From: DAOUEO01 sp963763495
Lineage (GTDB): Bacteria; Chloroflexota; Dehalococcoidia; DSTF01; JALHUB01
Length of the DNA: 64,000 bases
Assembly (NCBI GenBank): GCA_963763495.1
Contig: CAVXOY010000021.1
Location: 62,001 to 126,000 of the forward strand
Direction: 5' to 3'
Shown: positions 1-8,391 of the stretch, in pieces
Numbering within the stretch: position 1 is the stretch's first letter
Layout: each line of letters starts with the position of its first letter
Made by a program: the position numbers and the translations under genes
Notes under the pieces: model-generated
The model's database searches: none
What the model was told of the DNA's origin: nothing
What the model saw: the letters and a program-made list of their open reading frames with translations, nothing else

Positions 1-2
1 AC

Positions 3-935
3 ATGCTCCGCAACCCCGACTACTACGTGGAGGGGATCCCCTACGTCGACGGCATGCGCTGGCGGGTGATGGCCGACGACGCCAGCATCATGGCCGCCTT
101 CAAGTCCCGCCAGCTCGACACCTACGGCCCGCCCTCCAAGCTCCAGGCGGACGACGTGGCAAGCTTCAGCGACCAGATCCTCGTCAGCAAGTACCCCAAC
201 CTGGCGATCACCATGATCAACCTCAACGAGATCAAAGCGCCGATACTCCAGGACATCCGCATCCGCGAGGCGCTCGACCTCTCGCTCGACCGCGACGCCA
301 TGATCGAGAAGATCTGCTTCGGCGACGGCAACTACACCGGCCCCGTCTCCTGGGGACTCGACTTCTGGTCGCTTCCTCAGGACGAGCTGCGCCGCTTCTA
401 CAAGCGCGACGTCGCCAAGGCCCGCCAGCTCCTCGCCGACGCCGGCGCCAGCGACCTCACCCTGGCGATGAAGTTCCCCGCCGGCCCGACCAGCGACGTG
501 GCCGCCATGATCAAGGACCAGGCCGCCGAAGCCGGCATCACCATCAACCTCGTCTCCGAGGAGTTCGGCACCTGGCTCGCCGACATGATGGCCAACAACT
601 ACGAGCTACTGGTGGGCGGCGGCCTCCCCTACGGCAACGAGCACCTGCCCCTCCAGTTCAACCACACCAAGAACTGGACCCGCAAGGCGGAGCCCGTCCA
701 GCCGCCCGACCCCGAGGTCGACGCCATACTGGACAAGATACTGGTAACCACCGACCTCTCCGAGCGACAGAAGCTCACGCTGGACGTGACGCGAAAGATA
801 CTGGCCCGCCACGGCCCCTTCATGTACCTCTACGCGCCCTACAGCTTCACCGCCCGCTGGGACTACCTGCGGGGCTACGAGGACCTGGTGCCGGACATGC
901 TCCCCTACACCTACAAAATGTGGCTGGACAAGTAA
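3..935 (+). CDS. ABC transporter substrate-binding protein, family 5 (C-terminal part)
   Basis: Extracytoplasmic solute-binding protein of the SBP_bac_5 (oligopeptide/nickel) family, which delivers peptides or similar solutes to an ABC importer. The window opens inside the gene. The first residues already match the family's internal NPDYY...G.PYVDG segment, so the ATG at position 3 is internal and the N-terminus and signal peptide lie upstream. The visible 310 residues cover the second lobe, with the usual IRIREALDLSLDR stretch near residue 90 and an Asn/Trp-rich hinge further on. Family members usually run 500-600 residues, so about half is seen. It ends at a TAA followed closely by a strong intrinsic terminator, so it closes its operon. 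The substrate cannot be told from this portion. Confidence 0.85.
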   Translation: MLRNPDYYVEGIPYVDGMRWRVMADDASIMAAFKSRQLDTYGPPSKLQADDVASFSDQILVSKYPNLAITMINLNEIKAPILQDIRIREALDLSLDRDAMIEKICFGDGNYTGPVSWGLDFWSLPQDELRRFYKRDVAKARQLLADAGASDLTLAMKFPAGPTSDVAAMIKDQAAEAGITINLVSEEFGTWLADMMANNYELLVGGGLPYGNEHLPLQFNHTKNWTRKAEPVQPPDPEVDAILDKILVTTDLSERQKLTLDVTRKILARHGPFMYLYAPYSFTARWDYLRGYEDLVPDMLPYTYKMWLDK

Positions 936-956
936 CCCGCGGCAAGCAGCAGACAG

Positions 957-990
957 AGTACCGCCCGGGTCTCCTAGGGCGGTACTTCTT
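957..990 (+). terminator. Intrinsic terminator after the binding-protein gene
   Basis: A perfect 10-bp inverted repeat, AGTACCGCCC at 957-966 and GGGCGGTACT at 977-986, with a 10-nt loop, followed by TCTT. It begins 22 bases after the stop codon of the binding-protein gene. Confidence 0.8.
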
Positions 991-1253
991 ATCCCCGTCC
1001 CCCACTAGGCCATCCCTGTCCTCTGATGACACAACAAGGCCTGGGGGAGTTCTGAGGGGGATACCCCCTCAGAGGGCGGGCCGGGCGGGTCCCTTCGCGG
1101 GGGTGGGGCAATGGAGGGGCGGCGCGGAGGGAGCAGAGCGCGGGCACAACGCTCTCACCCTATCCAGACGCCGCATGGCTCTCCTGACAGCACATCGATG
1201 GCGCCTCTGCGTGCTGGACGAGTCCTCCTGTTCGGCCCAACGCCCAACAAATG
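991..1253. other. Intergenic stretch with a perfect hairpin
   Basis: No gene is supported here. The one clear structure is a 10-bp perfect inverted repeat, TCTGAGGGGG at 1051-1060 and CCCCCTCAGA at 1064-1073, with a 3-base ATA loop and no T-run after it. It looks like a dispersed GC-rich hairpin rather than a terminator. Confidence 0.5.
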
Positions 1254-1259
1254 TATAAT
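1254..1259 (+). promoter_or_regulatory. TATAAT -10 box, probable leaderless promoter of the ABC exporter
   Basis: An exact TATAAT lies 8 bases before the ATG of the ATPase gene, so transcription would start on or next to the start codon. No Shine-Dalgarno sequence fits between them and the -35 position (TTCGGC) is poor. This is the arrangement expected for a leaderless message. Confidence 0.55.
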
Positions 1260-1267
1260 GAAAATGC

Positions 1268-2249
1268 ATGCCTTCCATAGAAGTCACCGGCCTCAGCAAA
1301 CGCTTCGGCTCCCTTACCGCCGTCGACGACATCAGCTTCCAGGTGGAGGAGGGCGAGGTATTCGGCTTCCTCGGCCCTAACGGCGCCGGCAAGACCACCA
1401 CCATCAACATCCTCTGCACCCTCATGCGCCCGACCGCCGGCAGCGCCCGAGTCGCCGGCTACGACGTCGCCACCCAGAGGGACGCCGTCCGCCAGTCCAT
1501 CGGCCTCGTCTTCCAGGACCCCACCCTCGACGACCGCCTCACCGCCTACGAGAACATGCGCTTCCACGCCCACATCTACAACCTGCCCGGCAAAGAGCAC
1601 GCCCCTCGCATCGAAGAAGCGCTCCGCGTCGTCGACCTCTGGGACCGCCGCCACGCCGTCGTCCGCACCTACTCCGGCGGCATGCGGCGCCGCCTCGAGA
1701 TCGCCCGCGGCATGCTCCACTACCCGCACGTCCTCTTCCTCGACGAGCCGACCATCGGCCTCGACCCCCAGACCCGCGAGCACATCTGGGACTACATAAT
1801 CGAGCTGCAGCGGAAGCACGCCATCACCATCTTCATGACCACTCACTACATGGAAGAGGCCGAGCACTGCGACCGCATCGCCATCATCGACCAGGGGAAG
1901 CTGGTGGCGCTCGACACCCCCGACGCCCTCAAGCGCATGGTCGGCGCCGACATCGTCAGCCTCCGCACCGAGGACAACGCCCGCGCCTCCCAGGAGATCA
2001 AGGAGCGCTACGGCCTGGAGACGCAGCAGCGAGGACTCCCGCATCCGCCTCGAAGTAGCGGACGGCGCCGAGTTCATCCCCCGCCTCGTCCGCGAGCTGG
2101 GGGTCGCCGTCGCCTCCATCGACCTCCACCGGCCGACGCTGGACGACGTCTTCCTGAAGCTGACCGGCCGCGCCATCCGCGACGCCGAGGCCGACCCCCT
2201 GACCATGATGCGCACCTACGCCCGGATGATGGGCAGAGGAGGACGCTAG
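1268..2249 (+). CDS. ABC transporter ATP-binding protein, DrrA-like (one frameshift)
   Basis: ATPase subunit of a drug/lipid-type ABC exporter, working with the permease that follows. Walker A GPNGAGKTT lies near residues 35-43, the signature YSGGMRRRLEIARG near 135, Walker B VLFLDEPTIGLDP near 157 and the switch histidine in TTHYMEEAEH near 195. The frame that starts at 1268 becomes nonsense near 2025-2032. The expected C-terminal extension (ADGAEFIPRLVRELG, then LDDVFLKLTGRAIRD) continues in the next frame and ends with TAG at 2247-2249, so one base is extra. The length after repair, about 326 residues, is normal for DrrA. The stop abuts the ATG of the permease, so the two are translationally coupled. 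Confidence 0.88.
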
Positions 2250-3104
2250 ATGGCTGCTGTTTCGGCGCCGGCGACCGGCCTGCCCATCCGGGGGCGACGC
2301 GCGGGCCTCCAGGCCAACGCCCGTGGCATCTACATCATCTGGTACCGCGACATCATCCGCTACTGGCGCGACCGCGTCCGTCTCGTCTCCTCCCTCGGCC
2401 AGCCGCTGCTCTTCCTCATCGTCTTCGGCAGCGGCCTCACGGCGTCCCTGGGCGGCGGCCTGAAGGACCAGCTCGGCGACGTCTCCTACGTCCGCTTCCT
2501 CTTCCCCGGCATCATCGCCATGGCCGTCCTCTTCACCGCCGTCTTCAGCGGCATGTCCATCGTCTGGGACAGGGAGTTCGGCTTCCTGCGCGAGGTGCTG
2601 GTCGCGCCGATCAGCCGGGTAGCGGTCGTGCTGGGCAAGGCGGCCGGTGGCAGCACCGTCGCCATGTTCCAGGGGACGATCCTGCTCGTCCTGGCGCCGG
2701 TACTCGGCGTCGACCTCAGCCCCCTCGTCGTGCTCAAGCTGCTGCTGCTCATGTTCCTGACCGCCTACGCCCTCACCTCCGTGGGCATCCTGATCGCCGC
2801 CCGCCTTCAGTCGATGGAGGCGTTCCAGATGATCATGAACTTCCTCATCATGCCCATGTTCTTCCTCAGCGGCGCCTTCTTCCCCCTGCGCGGCCTGCCC
2901 GACTGGATGAGCGTCATCACCCGCCTCGACCCTGTCGCCTACGGTGTCGACCCCATGCGCCGTCTCCTCCTCGGCGCCGACCTTGCCCCCGGCATCCGCT
3001 TCGGCAACCACCACCTGACCACGATTGAGGACATGCTCGTCCTCTTCGTCTTCGCCACCGTCATGATGCTGCTGGCGATGCGCTCCTTCGAGAAGCAGGA
3101 GTAG
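2250..3104 (+). CDS. ABC-2 type transporter permease, DrrB-like
   Basis: Membrane subunit paired with the upstream ATPase; together they would form a DrrAB-type exporter for drugs, lipids or polysaccharide intermediates. The 284-residue protein has a short soluble N-terminus, then about six hydrophobic segments. The ABC-2 signature region (SVGILIAARLQSMEAFQMI, then FLIMPMFFLSGAFFPL) is followed by the usual LPDWMSVITRLDPVAYGVD loop and a last membrane segment before the C-terminal RSFEKQE. The start ATG directly follows the ATPase stop. The substrate cannot be deduced. Confidence 0.9.
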   Translation: MAAVSAPATGLPIRGRRAGLQANARGIYIIWYRDIIRYWRDRVRLVSSLGQPLLFLIVFGSGLTASLGGGLKDQLGDVSYVRFLFPGIIAMAVLFTAVFSGMSIVWDREFGFLREVLVAPISRVAVVLGKAAGGSTVAMFQGTILLVLAPVLGVDLSPLVVLKLLLLMFLTAYALTSVGILIAARLQSMEAFQMIMNFLIMPMFFLSGAFFPLRGLPDWMSVITRLDPVAYGVDPMRRLLLGADLAPGIRFGNHHLTTIEDMLVLFVFATVMMLLAMRSFEKQE

Positions 3105-4240
3105 CCCAACCTCAACGCTGCCCGCCGCGACTTGACAGACCCGATCCGGCCGTGATATTCAGTAGCCACAGGTACGGCCACGCCTATTGCGTGATCGGTC
3201 AGCGACACCCGCAACAAAGGCAGACGAGCGAGCGAAGTGAGGCTATGGGCTGGCCTCGCAGGAGGAACAGACACGATCCTAGTCAGCCGTTCCGCGGTGC
3301 TGAACTCGATGCCGGCAGAGATCCCTACCGGGTGCGGCAGCTGACAACGGGTCGAAGTCGCCCTGCGACGTTGACAACGGACTCAGTCGACGTTGCTGAC
3401 TCCCAGCCGTGCTCCCTCCCGCCAGCTCCTTGTATGAGCAGACGAGCGTCAGGACTCACAGATCATGGGTAGCGGTTCAGGACACTAGAGTGCCTGAGGC
3501 GGCCTTATCCGGCTTGAGGCGCATCTCAGACAAGCGTTGACTCCAGGAGCCGGCGTGAGATCTCGATCTGCGCTAAAACGGGCTCGACTCTTCGACCCGG
3601 CGCTGACATTCGTCGTGGGACGCCAGAGGCAGCCGCCGCTCGGTCCACTACGAACTCAGTGCAGCTTGGCAGCGATGCTGGCGACGAATCGATTGCCGGG
3701 TATCGATGGACCTCAGATCGGCGACCTCGCGCTCGTGGCTGCATATTTCCCGATCTCGAGACGCGAATAAGCTGGAGATTCACGGCGATTCGATGTCGCG
3801 AGATCCTCGGCCTCGGCCTAGACTGCGCCGAACTTGCAGCTCAAGGCGACGGTTAGCCATTCGCTACTTACGAGATCTCCGGCGCCGGTTACGATTGCGA
3901 GAGCGGACCTCCAAGCAGTAGAGAGTGAGACCGTGCTCGGTCCGGCAGAGCTCGTGAGGCATCCTTGCCGGCGTCGCTTATGGCGACGATCTCGCGGGAC
4001 GTCAGTACGACTGGCAAGGTGGCACTAGAGCAGGACCTGAGGCGGATGCATCTCCACGACGGTGAGCGAATCTGACTCGGCTACGTAGGAGGCACCTCAT
4101 GACAGCTACAGCAACTCCACGCGACTACGTTGACATCGGCTCGTATATCCTTGATAGACGGGCGAGAAGCGCCAGCTGCTCGAACTGTGATCTCATATAG
4201 ACCTACAACCGGTTAGCATGGCCGTCCTGTCAGTGGGCCG
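3105..4240. other. Long stretch without a recognisable gene
   Basis: About 1.1 kb with only short frames in all directions, none with a convincing start, ribosome site or protein-like composition. GC content looks lower than in neighbouring genes and TCGAGATC-like short words are frequent. A TTGACA at 3132-3137 has only a weak -10 partner. A motif with ACTAGAG near GAGGCGG occurs twice (around 3485 and 4024). It may be decayed or poorly assembled sequence. No RNA gene was recognised. Confidence 0.5.
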
Positions 4241-4543
4241 CTATCGACCTGATCGGTATTCAGCGGTCTCGCTGACTGTGGTGTAGGCGATCAGAGATCC
4301 CGAATAGTGCAGTTTGCCCAAGAGTCTGGCGATTGCGAGCACTCTGCGGCAGAATCTTCGATTTCGAACAGGCGCCAGCACTACGAACAGTTGCATGTTC
4401 AGGTATCGTCCACTCCGATAGGCGTTCCGTCCAGCCTGCGTAGTCAATGCGCCGCCCTTGTCGAGGTCCTTTCCGTAGGCGTAGGGCGCTTTAGCTAGGG
4501 AGATATAGATCGCATCTGCTTCGCGGTCATATTTAGGTGTCAT
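4241..4543 (-). pseudogene. DUF2283 family protein, frameshifted
   Basis: The first 30 residues (TPKYDREADAIYISL, then a stretch ending YGKDLDKG) match the start of DUF2283 small proteins, which begin with M..YD.EADA.YI.L. After that, frame 1 loses similarity, whereas an alternate frame reads IDYA and then DGTPIGV, the expected IDYD..G...GIE core. At least one indel therefore splits the gene and the annotated 3' end is only the end of the open frame. DUF2283 genes commonly sit beside DUF4258 genes, as here (10-nt gap). The function of the pair is not established, though the layout resembles a toxin-antitoxin module. Confidence 0.55.
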
Positions 4544-4553
4544 GGTGTGTCCC

Positions 4554-4784
4554 TCAATCTGCTGCCGTTATAACGCGGGGCGGATCGACATCCTTTGCGA
4601 TAACAACTTTGATCCGCCGACCAGCCACATCGGCTATGAATATCGGGTTCCCCGTCTTATCAGTATAACGCACGTCTGGGTCGGAGAGTACAGCCTCGAC
4701 CTCATTTTCTGAGATTCCCCGTCGCGCCATCTGATCCTTGGCGTGTTGCGTATAGTGGAGGGCGACAGTAGACCTCCATTTCAT
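4554..4784 (-). CDS. DUF4258 domain protein
   Basis: A 76-residue protein with the DUF4258 pattern: HAKDQMARRGISENEVEAVL in the first half (the H-A...R.G.S..EV helix), then a beta-rich half with IKVVIAKD and a final VITAAD. It lies just upstream of the DUF2283 gene on the same strand. DUF4258 proteins are compact RelE-like or toxin-like folds in family descriptions, but no catalytic residue set is assignable here. The start ATG at 4784 faces away from the URO-D gene, so the 270 bases between them hold two divergent control regions. Confidence 0.7.
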   Translation of the reverse strand: MKWRSTVALHYTQHAKDQMARRGISENEVEAVLSDPDVRYTDKTGNPIFIADVAGRRIKVVIAKDVDPPRVITAAD

Positions 4785-4895
4785 TATCGGCTATCCCTCG
4801 CCGATACCGTTAGGGCTTACGACAATAGCATCTTTGCCTATGCTCGTCAAATCGGATGTGGCAAGGTGTGTCACGTACATACACTGCCCCTCGCC

Positions 4896-4925
4896 TTGAC
4901 CCCTTCCCCTGCCCCGTGCTAGCAT
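4896..4925 (+). promoter_or_regulatory. Candidate promoter of the URO-D/ribF/tyrS transcript
   Basis: TTGACC at 4896-4901 and TAGCAT at 4920-4925 with an 18-base spacer. It lies 132 bases before the URO-D start and points into it. Confidence 0.4.
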
Positions 4926-4958
4926 CTCCCTACTGGCGACACGCGATCTCGGATTACG

Positions 4959-4984
4959 GAGGGGACTTGCCCCTCTTTCTTTTA
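4959..4984 (+). terminator. Terminator-like hairpin in the leader of the URO-D gene
   Basis: GAGGGG at 4959-4964, a 5-base loop, CCCCTC at 4970-4975, then TTTCTTTTA. It lies between the candidate promoter and the start codon at 5058, so it could act as an attenuator. No T-box or other riboswitch motif is visible before it. Confidence 0.45.
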
Positions 4985-5057
4985 CTCCCCCTCGTGCGGC
5001 CCTTCTCGCTAGCGGAAGAGTCCGCAGTCGGGTATCCTCACCGCTGGAGGCTCGCTC

Positions 5058-6083
5058 ATGGCCGCGATGACCAAATGGGAGAGGGTTAGGGCAGCCCTGG
5101 CCGGCCAAGAGGTAGACCGCCCGCCCGCCGGCTTCTGGGGCCACGACTACGTCCGCGAGTGGACGCCCCAGGGCCTGGCCGACGCCACGCTGGAGCGCGC
5201 CCGCCGCTACGACTGGGACTTCATCAAGGTCAACCCCCGCGCCAGCTACTACGCCGAGGCCTGGGGCAACACCCACAAGCCGTCGGGCGACCCGGCGCGC
5301 GGCCCCCTGCTCGTCGACTACGCCCTCAAGTCAGCGGCCGACCTCGACAAGATCGCCGCCCTCGATGTCCAGCAAGGCCCCTTCGGCGAGCAGCTTCAGG
5401 CGCTGCGCCTCATCGGCGAGGCGTTGAAAGGCGAGGTGCCCTTCGTCCAGACCGTCTTCTCGCCGCTCACCGTTATCGGCTGGCTGGCCGGCCTCGACCT
5501 GGCGGCGGTGCGGCGGATGATGCGCGAGAACGGCAAGGCCCTGCACAGCGCCCTCGCCGCCGTCAGCGAGACGCTGGCCGCCTACGCCCGCGCCTCCCTC
5601 GACGCCGGCGCCAACGGCATCTTCTTCGCCACCGTCGACTGGGGCACCTACGACACCGCCACGAAAGAGCAGTACGACGAGTTCGGCCGCCCCTACGACC
5701 TGCCGGTGCTCGCCGCCGTCGCCGGAGCGGAGTTCAACGTCCTCCACGTCTGCCATCGCAACAACATGCTCGAATCGCTGCTCGACTATCCGGTCGCCGT
5801 CTTCAACTGGGCCGCCGAGCAAACGGGAAACCCCAGCCTGGCGGACATACTGAAGAAGACGCAGAAGGCGGTCATGGGCGGCGTCGCCGTAGCGACGATG
5901 AGCGGCGGCACGCCCGAACAGGTGACGGCGGAGGTGCGAGAGGCCGTCGCTCAGACCGAGGGACGCCGCTTTCTGCTGGCCGCCGGCTGCTCGATACCGC
6001 CCCAGACGCCGGAAGCGAACCTGCGGGCCGCCCTCGCCGCCCTGTCGTCGGGCGAAGACGCGCCGTCATCAGAGGAACAGTGA
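5058..6083 (+). CDS. Uroporphyrinogen decarboxylase family protein (MtaA/MtbA-like zinc motif)
   Basis: A 341-residue TIM-barrel protein of the URO-D superfamily. The family includes HemE and the methylcobamide:thiol methyltransferases. The N-terminal TKWERVRAALAGQEVDRPP is typical of the superfamily, but the HemE substrate motif RQAGR is absent (here PPAGFWGHD). Instead a HVC motif near residue 233 and a Gly-Cys (AAGCSIPPQTPEANLRA) near residue 312 match the zinc-ligand pattern of MtaA/MtbA-type methyltransferases. A methyl-transfer role is therefore more likely than heme synthesis; the substrate is unknown. GGAGG precedes the ATG by 9 bases. The TGA overlaps the ATG of ribF by one base (TGATG). 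Confidence 0.8.
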   Translation: MAAMTKWERVRAALAGQEVDRPPAGFWGHDYVREWTPQGLADATLERARRYDWDFIKVNPRASYYAEAWGNTHKPSGDPARGPLLVDYALKSAADLDKIAALDVQQGPFGEQLQALRLIGEALKGEVPFVQTVFSPLTVIGWLAGLDLAAVRRMMRENGKALHSALAAVSETLAAYARASLDAGANGIFFATVDWGTYDTATKEQYDEFGRPYDLPVLAAVAGAEFNVLHVCHRNNMLESLLDYPVAVFNWAAEQTGNPSLADILKKTQKAVMGGVAVATMSGGTPEQVTAEVREAVAQTEGRRFLLAAGCSIPPQTPEANLRAALAALSSGEDAPSSEEQ

Positions 6084-7025
6084 TGGAAGCCATATCCGCC
6101 GCCCAGGAGCTGGCCGCCTACGTCCCCGAGCGCGATACCGCGCTGACAGTCGGCGTGTTCGACGGCGTGCACCGCGGCCACCGCCACCTGCTCGCCTGGC
6201 TGAAGGACAGGGCAGCCGCGCGCGGTCTGGCCAGCGGCGTGATCACCCTCCATCCCCATCCCGCGCTCGTCTTCGATCCGCTCGCTCCCATCGTCTACCT
6301 GACCACACTGGAGGAGCGGCTGGACCTCCTGCGCGCCGGCGGTGTCGACTTCGTGCTGCCGCTCACCTTCACGCCGGAGGTGGCGCAGCTATCGGCGCGC
6401 GACTTCGCCGCCCTGCTGCGCGACAAGCTGCGGATGCGCTTCCTCCTCATCGGGCCCGACTTCGCCCTCGGCCGCAAGCGAGAGGGCAACGCCGAAGTGC
6501 TGACGCAACTGGGCGCCGAGATGGGGTTCGAGGTCGAAACCGCGGGGCCGCTCGTAGAGGGCGGCCGGGTGCTCAGCTCCTCCGCCGTCCGCGAAGCCCT
6601 GGCCGCCGGCGACATGGGCACGGTCGGCAACCTGCTGGGCCGGCCCTTCTCTCTGCACGGCCCCGTCGTCAGGGGCGTCGAGCGAGGGCGGGTCATGGGC
6701 TTCCCCACCGCCAACATCGCCGTCGGGTCGGGCATGGCCCTGCCCGAGTACGGCGTCTACGCGACCCGCGCCCACCTGGGCGATGCCGCCTACAACGTCG
6801 GTCACCAATATCGGCCGCCGTCCCACCTTCGATAACGGTGAACGAACCGTCGAAGTGTATATAATGGACTTTGCCGGCGACATCTACGGCCGGGAGTTGC
6901 GCATCGACGTGCTCAAGCGGCTGCGCGGCGAGACGCGCTTCGCCGACCCGCACGAACTCACCGAGCAGATACGCCGCGATGTCGCCGACGCGCAGGAGTA
7001 CCTGGAATCACAACCGCCTGTCTAG
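6083..7025 (+). CDS. ribF: Bifunctional riboflavin kinase / FAD synthetase (one frameshift)
   Basis: Makes FMN from riboflavin and FAD from FMN. The N-terminal nucleotidyltransferase domain shows GVFDGVHRGHRHLL (the GxFDGxHxGH motif) near residue 28 and the later LSSSAVREAL. The kinase domain follows, with RGVERGRVMGFPTANI near 198 and, after the break, TNIGRRPTFDNGERTVEVY. The frame breaks near 6797-6803, where one extra base lies in a GTCGGTC stretch; the remaining C-terminus continues in the next frame to TAG at 7023-7025. The repaired length, about 313 residues, is normal for RibF. It is coupled to the URO-D gene upstream and closely followed by tyrS. Confidence 0.88.
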
Positions 7026-7035
7026 AGGGGATGGC

Positions 7036-8382
7036 TTGAGAGACAAGATGCGACCGGTAGAAGAGCAACTGCGGCTCCTCATGCGGGGCGTCGTCTACGG
7101 CGACGAGGGCGTGCAGCGCGCCATGGAGAGCGAGCTGCGCGAGCGGCTGGCTGAGGGCCGTCCCCTTCGCGTCTATCTCGGCATCGACCCCACGGCGCCC
7201 GACCTCACCCTCGGCCACACCGTCCCCATGCGCAAGCTGCGCCAGTTCCAGGACCTCGGCCACGAGACGGTACTGCTCATCGGCGGCTTCACGGCGCTCG
7301 TCGGCGACCCCAGCGACAAGGACAGCGCCCGCCCCATGCTCACGCTCGAGCAGATCGAGGAGAACGCCCGCACCTACGCCGAGCAGGCCTTCCGCGTCCT
7401 CGACCGCGACCGCACGATCATCCGCAACAACGCCGAATGGCTGAGCAAGCTCGACTTCCAGGAGCTGATCAAGATCGCCTCCAACTTCACCGTCGGCCAG
7501 TTCCTCCAGCGCGACAACTTCGCCCTGCGGCGCGAGCGCGGCGACCCCATCTACGTCCACGAGTTCTTCTACGCCTTCATGCAGGCCTACGACGCCGTCG
7601 CTCTGGAGACGGACGTCCAGATCGGCGCGCACCGAGCAGCTCTTCAACCTGATGGCCGGCCGCGACCTCCAGCGCGCCTACGGCCAGCGCCCGCAGATCG
7701 CCATCTGCATGCCCATCCTCGTCGGCACGGACGGCCAGATGCGCATGTCCAAGAGCCAGGGCAACTACATCGCCCTCAACGACCCGCCGGCCGAGATGTA
7801 CGGCAAGGTCATGTCGCTGCCCGACCACGTGATGATCGACTACTTCACGCTGGTGACCGCCGTGCCCGGCGAGGAGATCGAGGAGATACGGCGGCAGCTC
7901 GCGTCCCGCTCGGTGAACCCGATGGAGATCAAGAAGCGCCTCGCCCGCGAGATCGTGACCGACATCCACGGCGCGGAGGCAGCGCAGAGAGGCGGAGGAG
8001 CCCTTCGCCAGCACCTTCCAGCAAGGCGAAATGCCGGAGGACGTCGGCGAGTAGTCCGCATGTCGCTCCTGGAACTGACCAGCAAGGCTGGTCATCGAGA
8101 GTGACCGAGCGAGCGTTGACGCGGCTCGCCAGACGCGTGAGACGTTCGACTGCATGGCATGATCTCCGAGCGTGCATGTGCGGAGCGGCGTTGCTTCCGA
8201 GCACAGTGCGAGGCGCAGACGGCTGCATCAGCAGCGATGGCGCCGTGGAGATACTGATGGCGGATGGAGATCACGACGGTCGACAACATGCTGTTCGTCC
8301 GCTGCAGAGACGGGCCGACTTATCATCCGCGTGGGCAAGCACCGCTTCCTCCGCATCGTCGACAGCGACAAGCAGGAGCTAG
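7036..8382 (+). CDS. tyrS: Tyrosyl-tRNA synthetase (multiple frameshifts, damaged S4 domain)
   Basis: Charges tRNA-Tyr. The Rossmann domain carries the HIGH-type motif LGHTVPMRKLRQFQ and the class I loop MRMSKSQGNYI. A TTG at 7036, 5 bases after AGGGG, is the best start; the ATG at 7048 is 17 bases from that site. One extra base near 7628 (before GTEQLFNLM) and one near 7988 (before FASTFQQGEMPEDVG) shift the frame. Beyond 8055 the C-terminal S4 RNA-binding domain is scrambled: LLELTSKAG is readable, then about 200 bases of broken frames, then IIRVGKHRFLRIV, the usual last strand. The gene probably ends near 8382, but frames disagree and 8414 is also possible. With a single copy seen and an essential function, sequence error is more likely than decay. 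Confidence 0.8.
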   Translation: MRDKMRPVEEQLRLLMRGVVYGDEGVQRAMESELRERLAEGRPLRVYLGIDPTAPDLTLGHTVPMRKLRQFQDLGHETVLLIGGFTALVGDPSDKDSARPMLTLEQIEENARTYAEQAFRVLDRDRTIIRNNAEWLSKLDFQELIKIASNFTVGQFLQRDNFALRRERGDPIYVHEFFYAFMQAYDAVALETDVQIGAHRAALQPDGRPRPPARLRPAPADRHLHAHPRRHGRPDAHVQEPGQLHRPQRPAGRDVRQGHVAARPRDDRLLHAGDRRARRGDRGDTAAARVPLGEPDGDQEAPRPRDRDRHPRRGGSAERRRSPSPAPSSKAKCRRTSASSPHVAPGTDQQGWSSRVTERALTRLARRVRRSTAWHDLRACMCGAALLPSTVRGADGCISSDGAVEILMADGDHDGRQHAVRPLQRRADLSSAWASTASSASSTATSRS

Positions 8383-8391
8383 GAGATCAGC

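Noticed and set aside
1160..2215. Long minus-strand frame opposite the ABC ATPase
   Set aside because: Composition (runs of Val, Asp, Gly, Ala) is the mirror of GC-rich codons on the other strand; the same applies to long opposite-strand frames at 8930-9784, 5159-6835 and 49468-50580.
1268..3028. A single 586-residue protein from the ABC ATPase start
   Set aside because: After residue 255 the frame becomes Pro/Arg/His-rich nonsense overlapping the permease gene; the genuine C-terminus is in the next frame and stops at 2249.
3132..3161. Promoter with TTGACA and TATTCA
   Set aside because: The -10 is weak and no gene follows; it may be chance.
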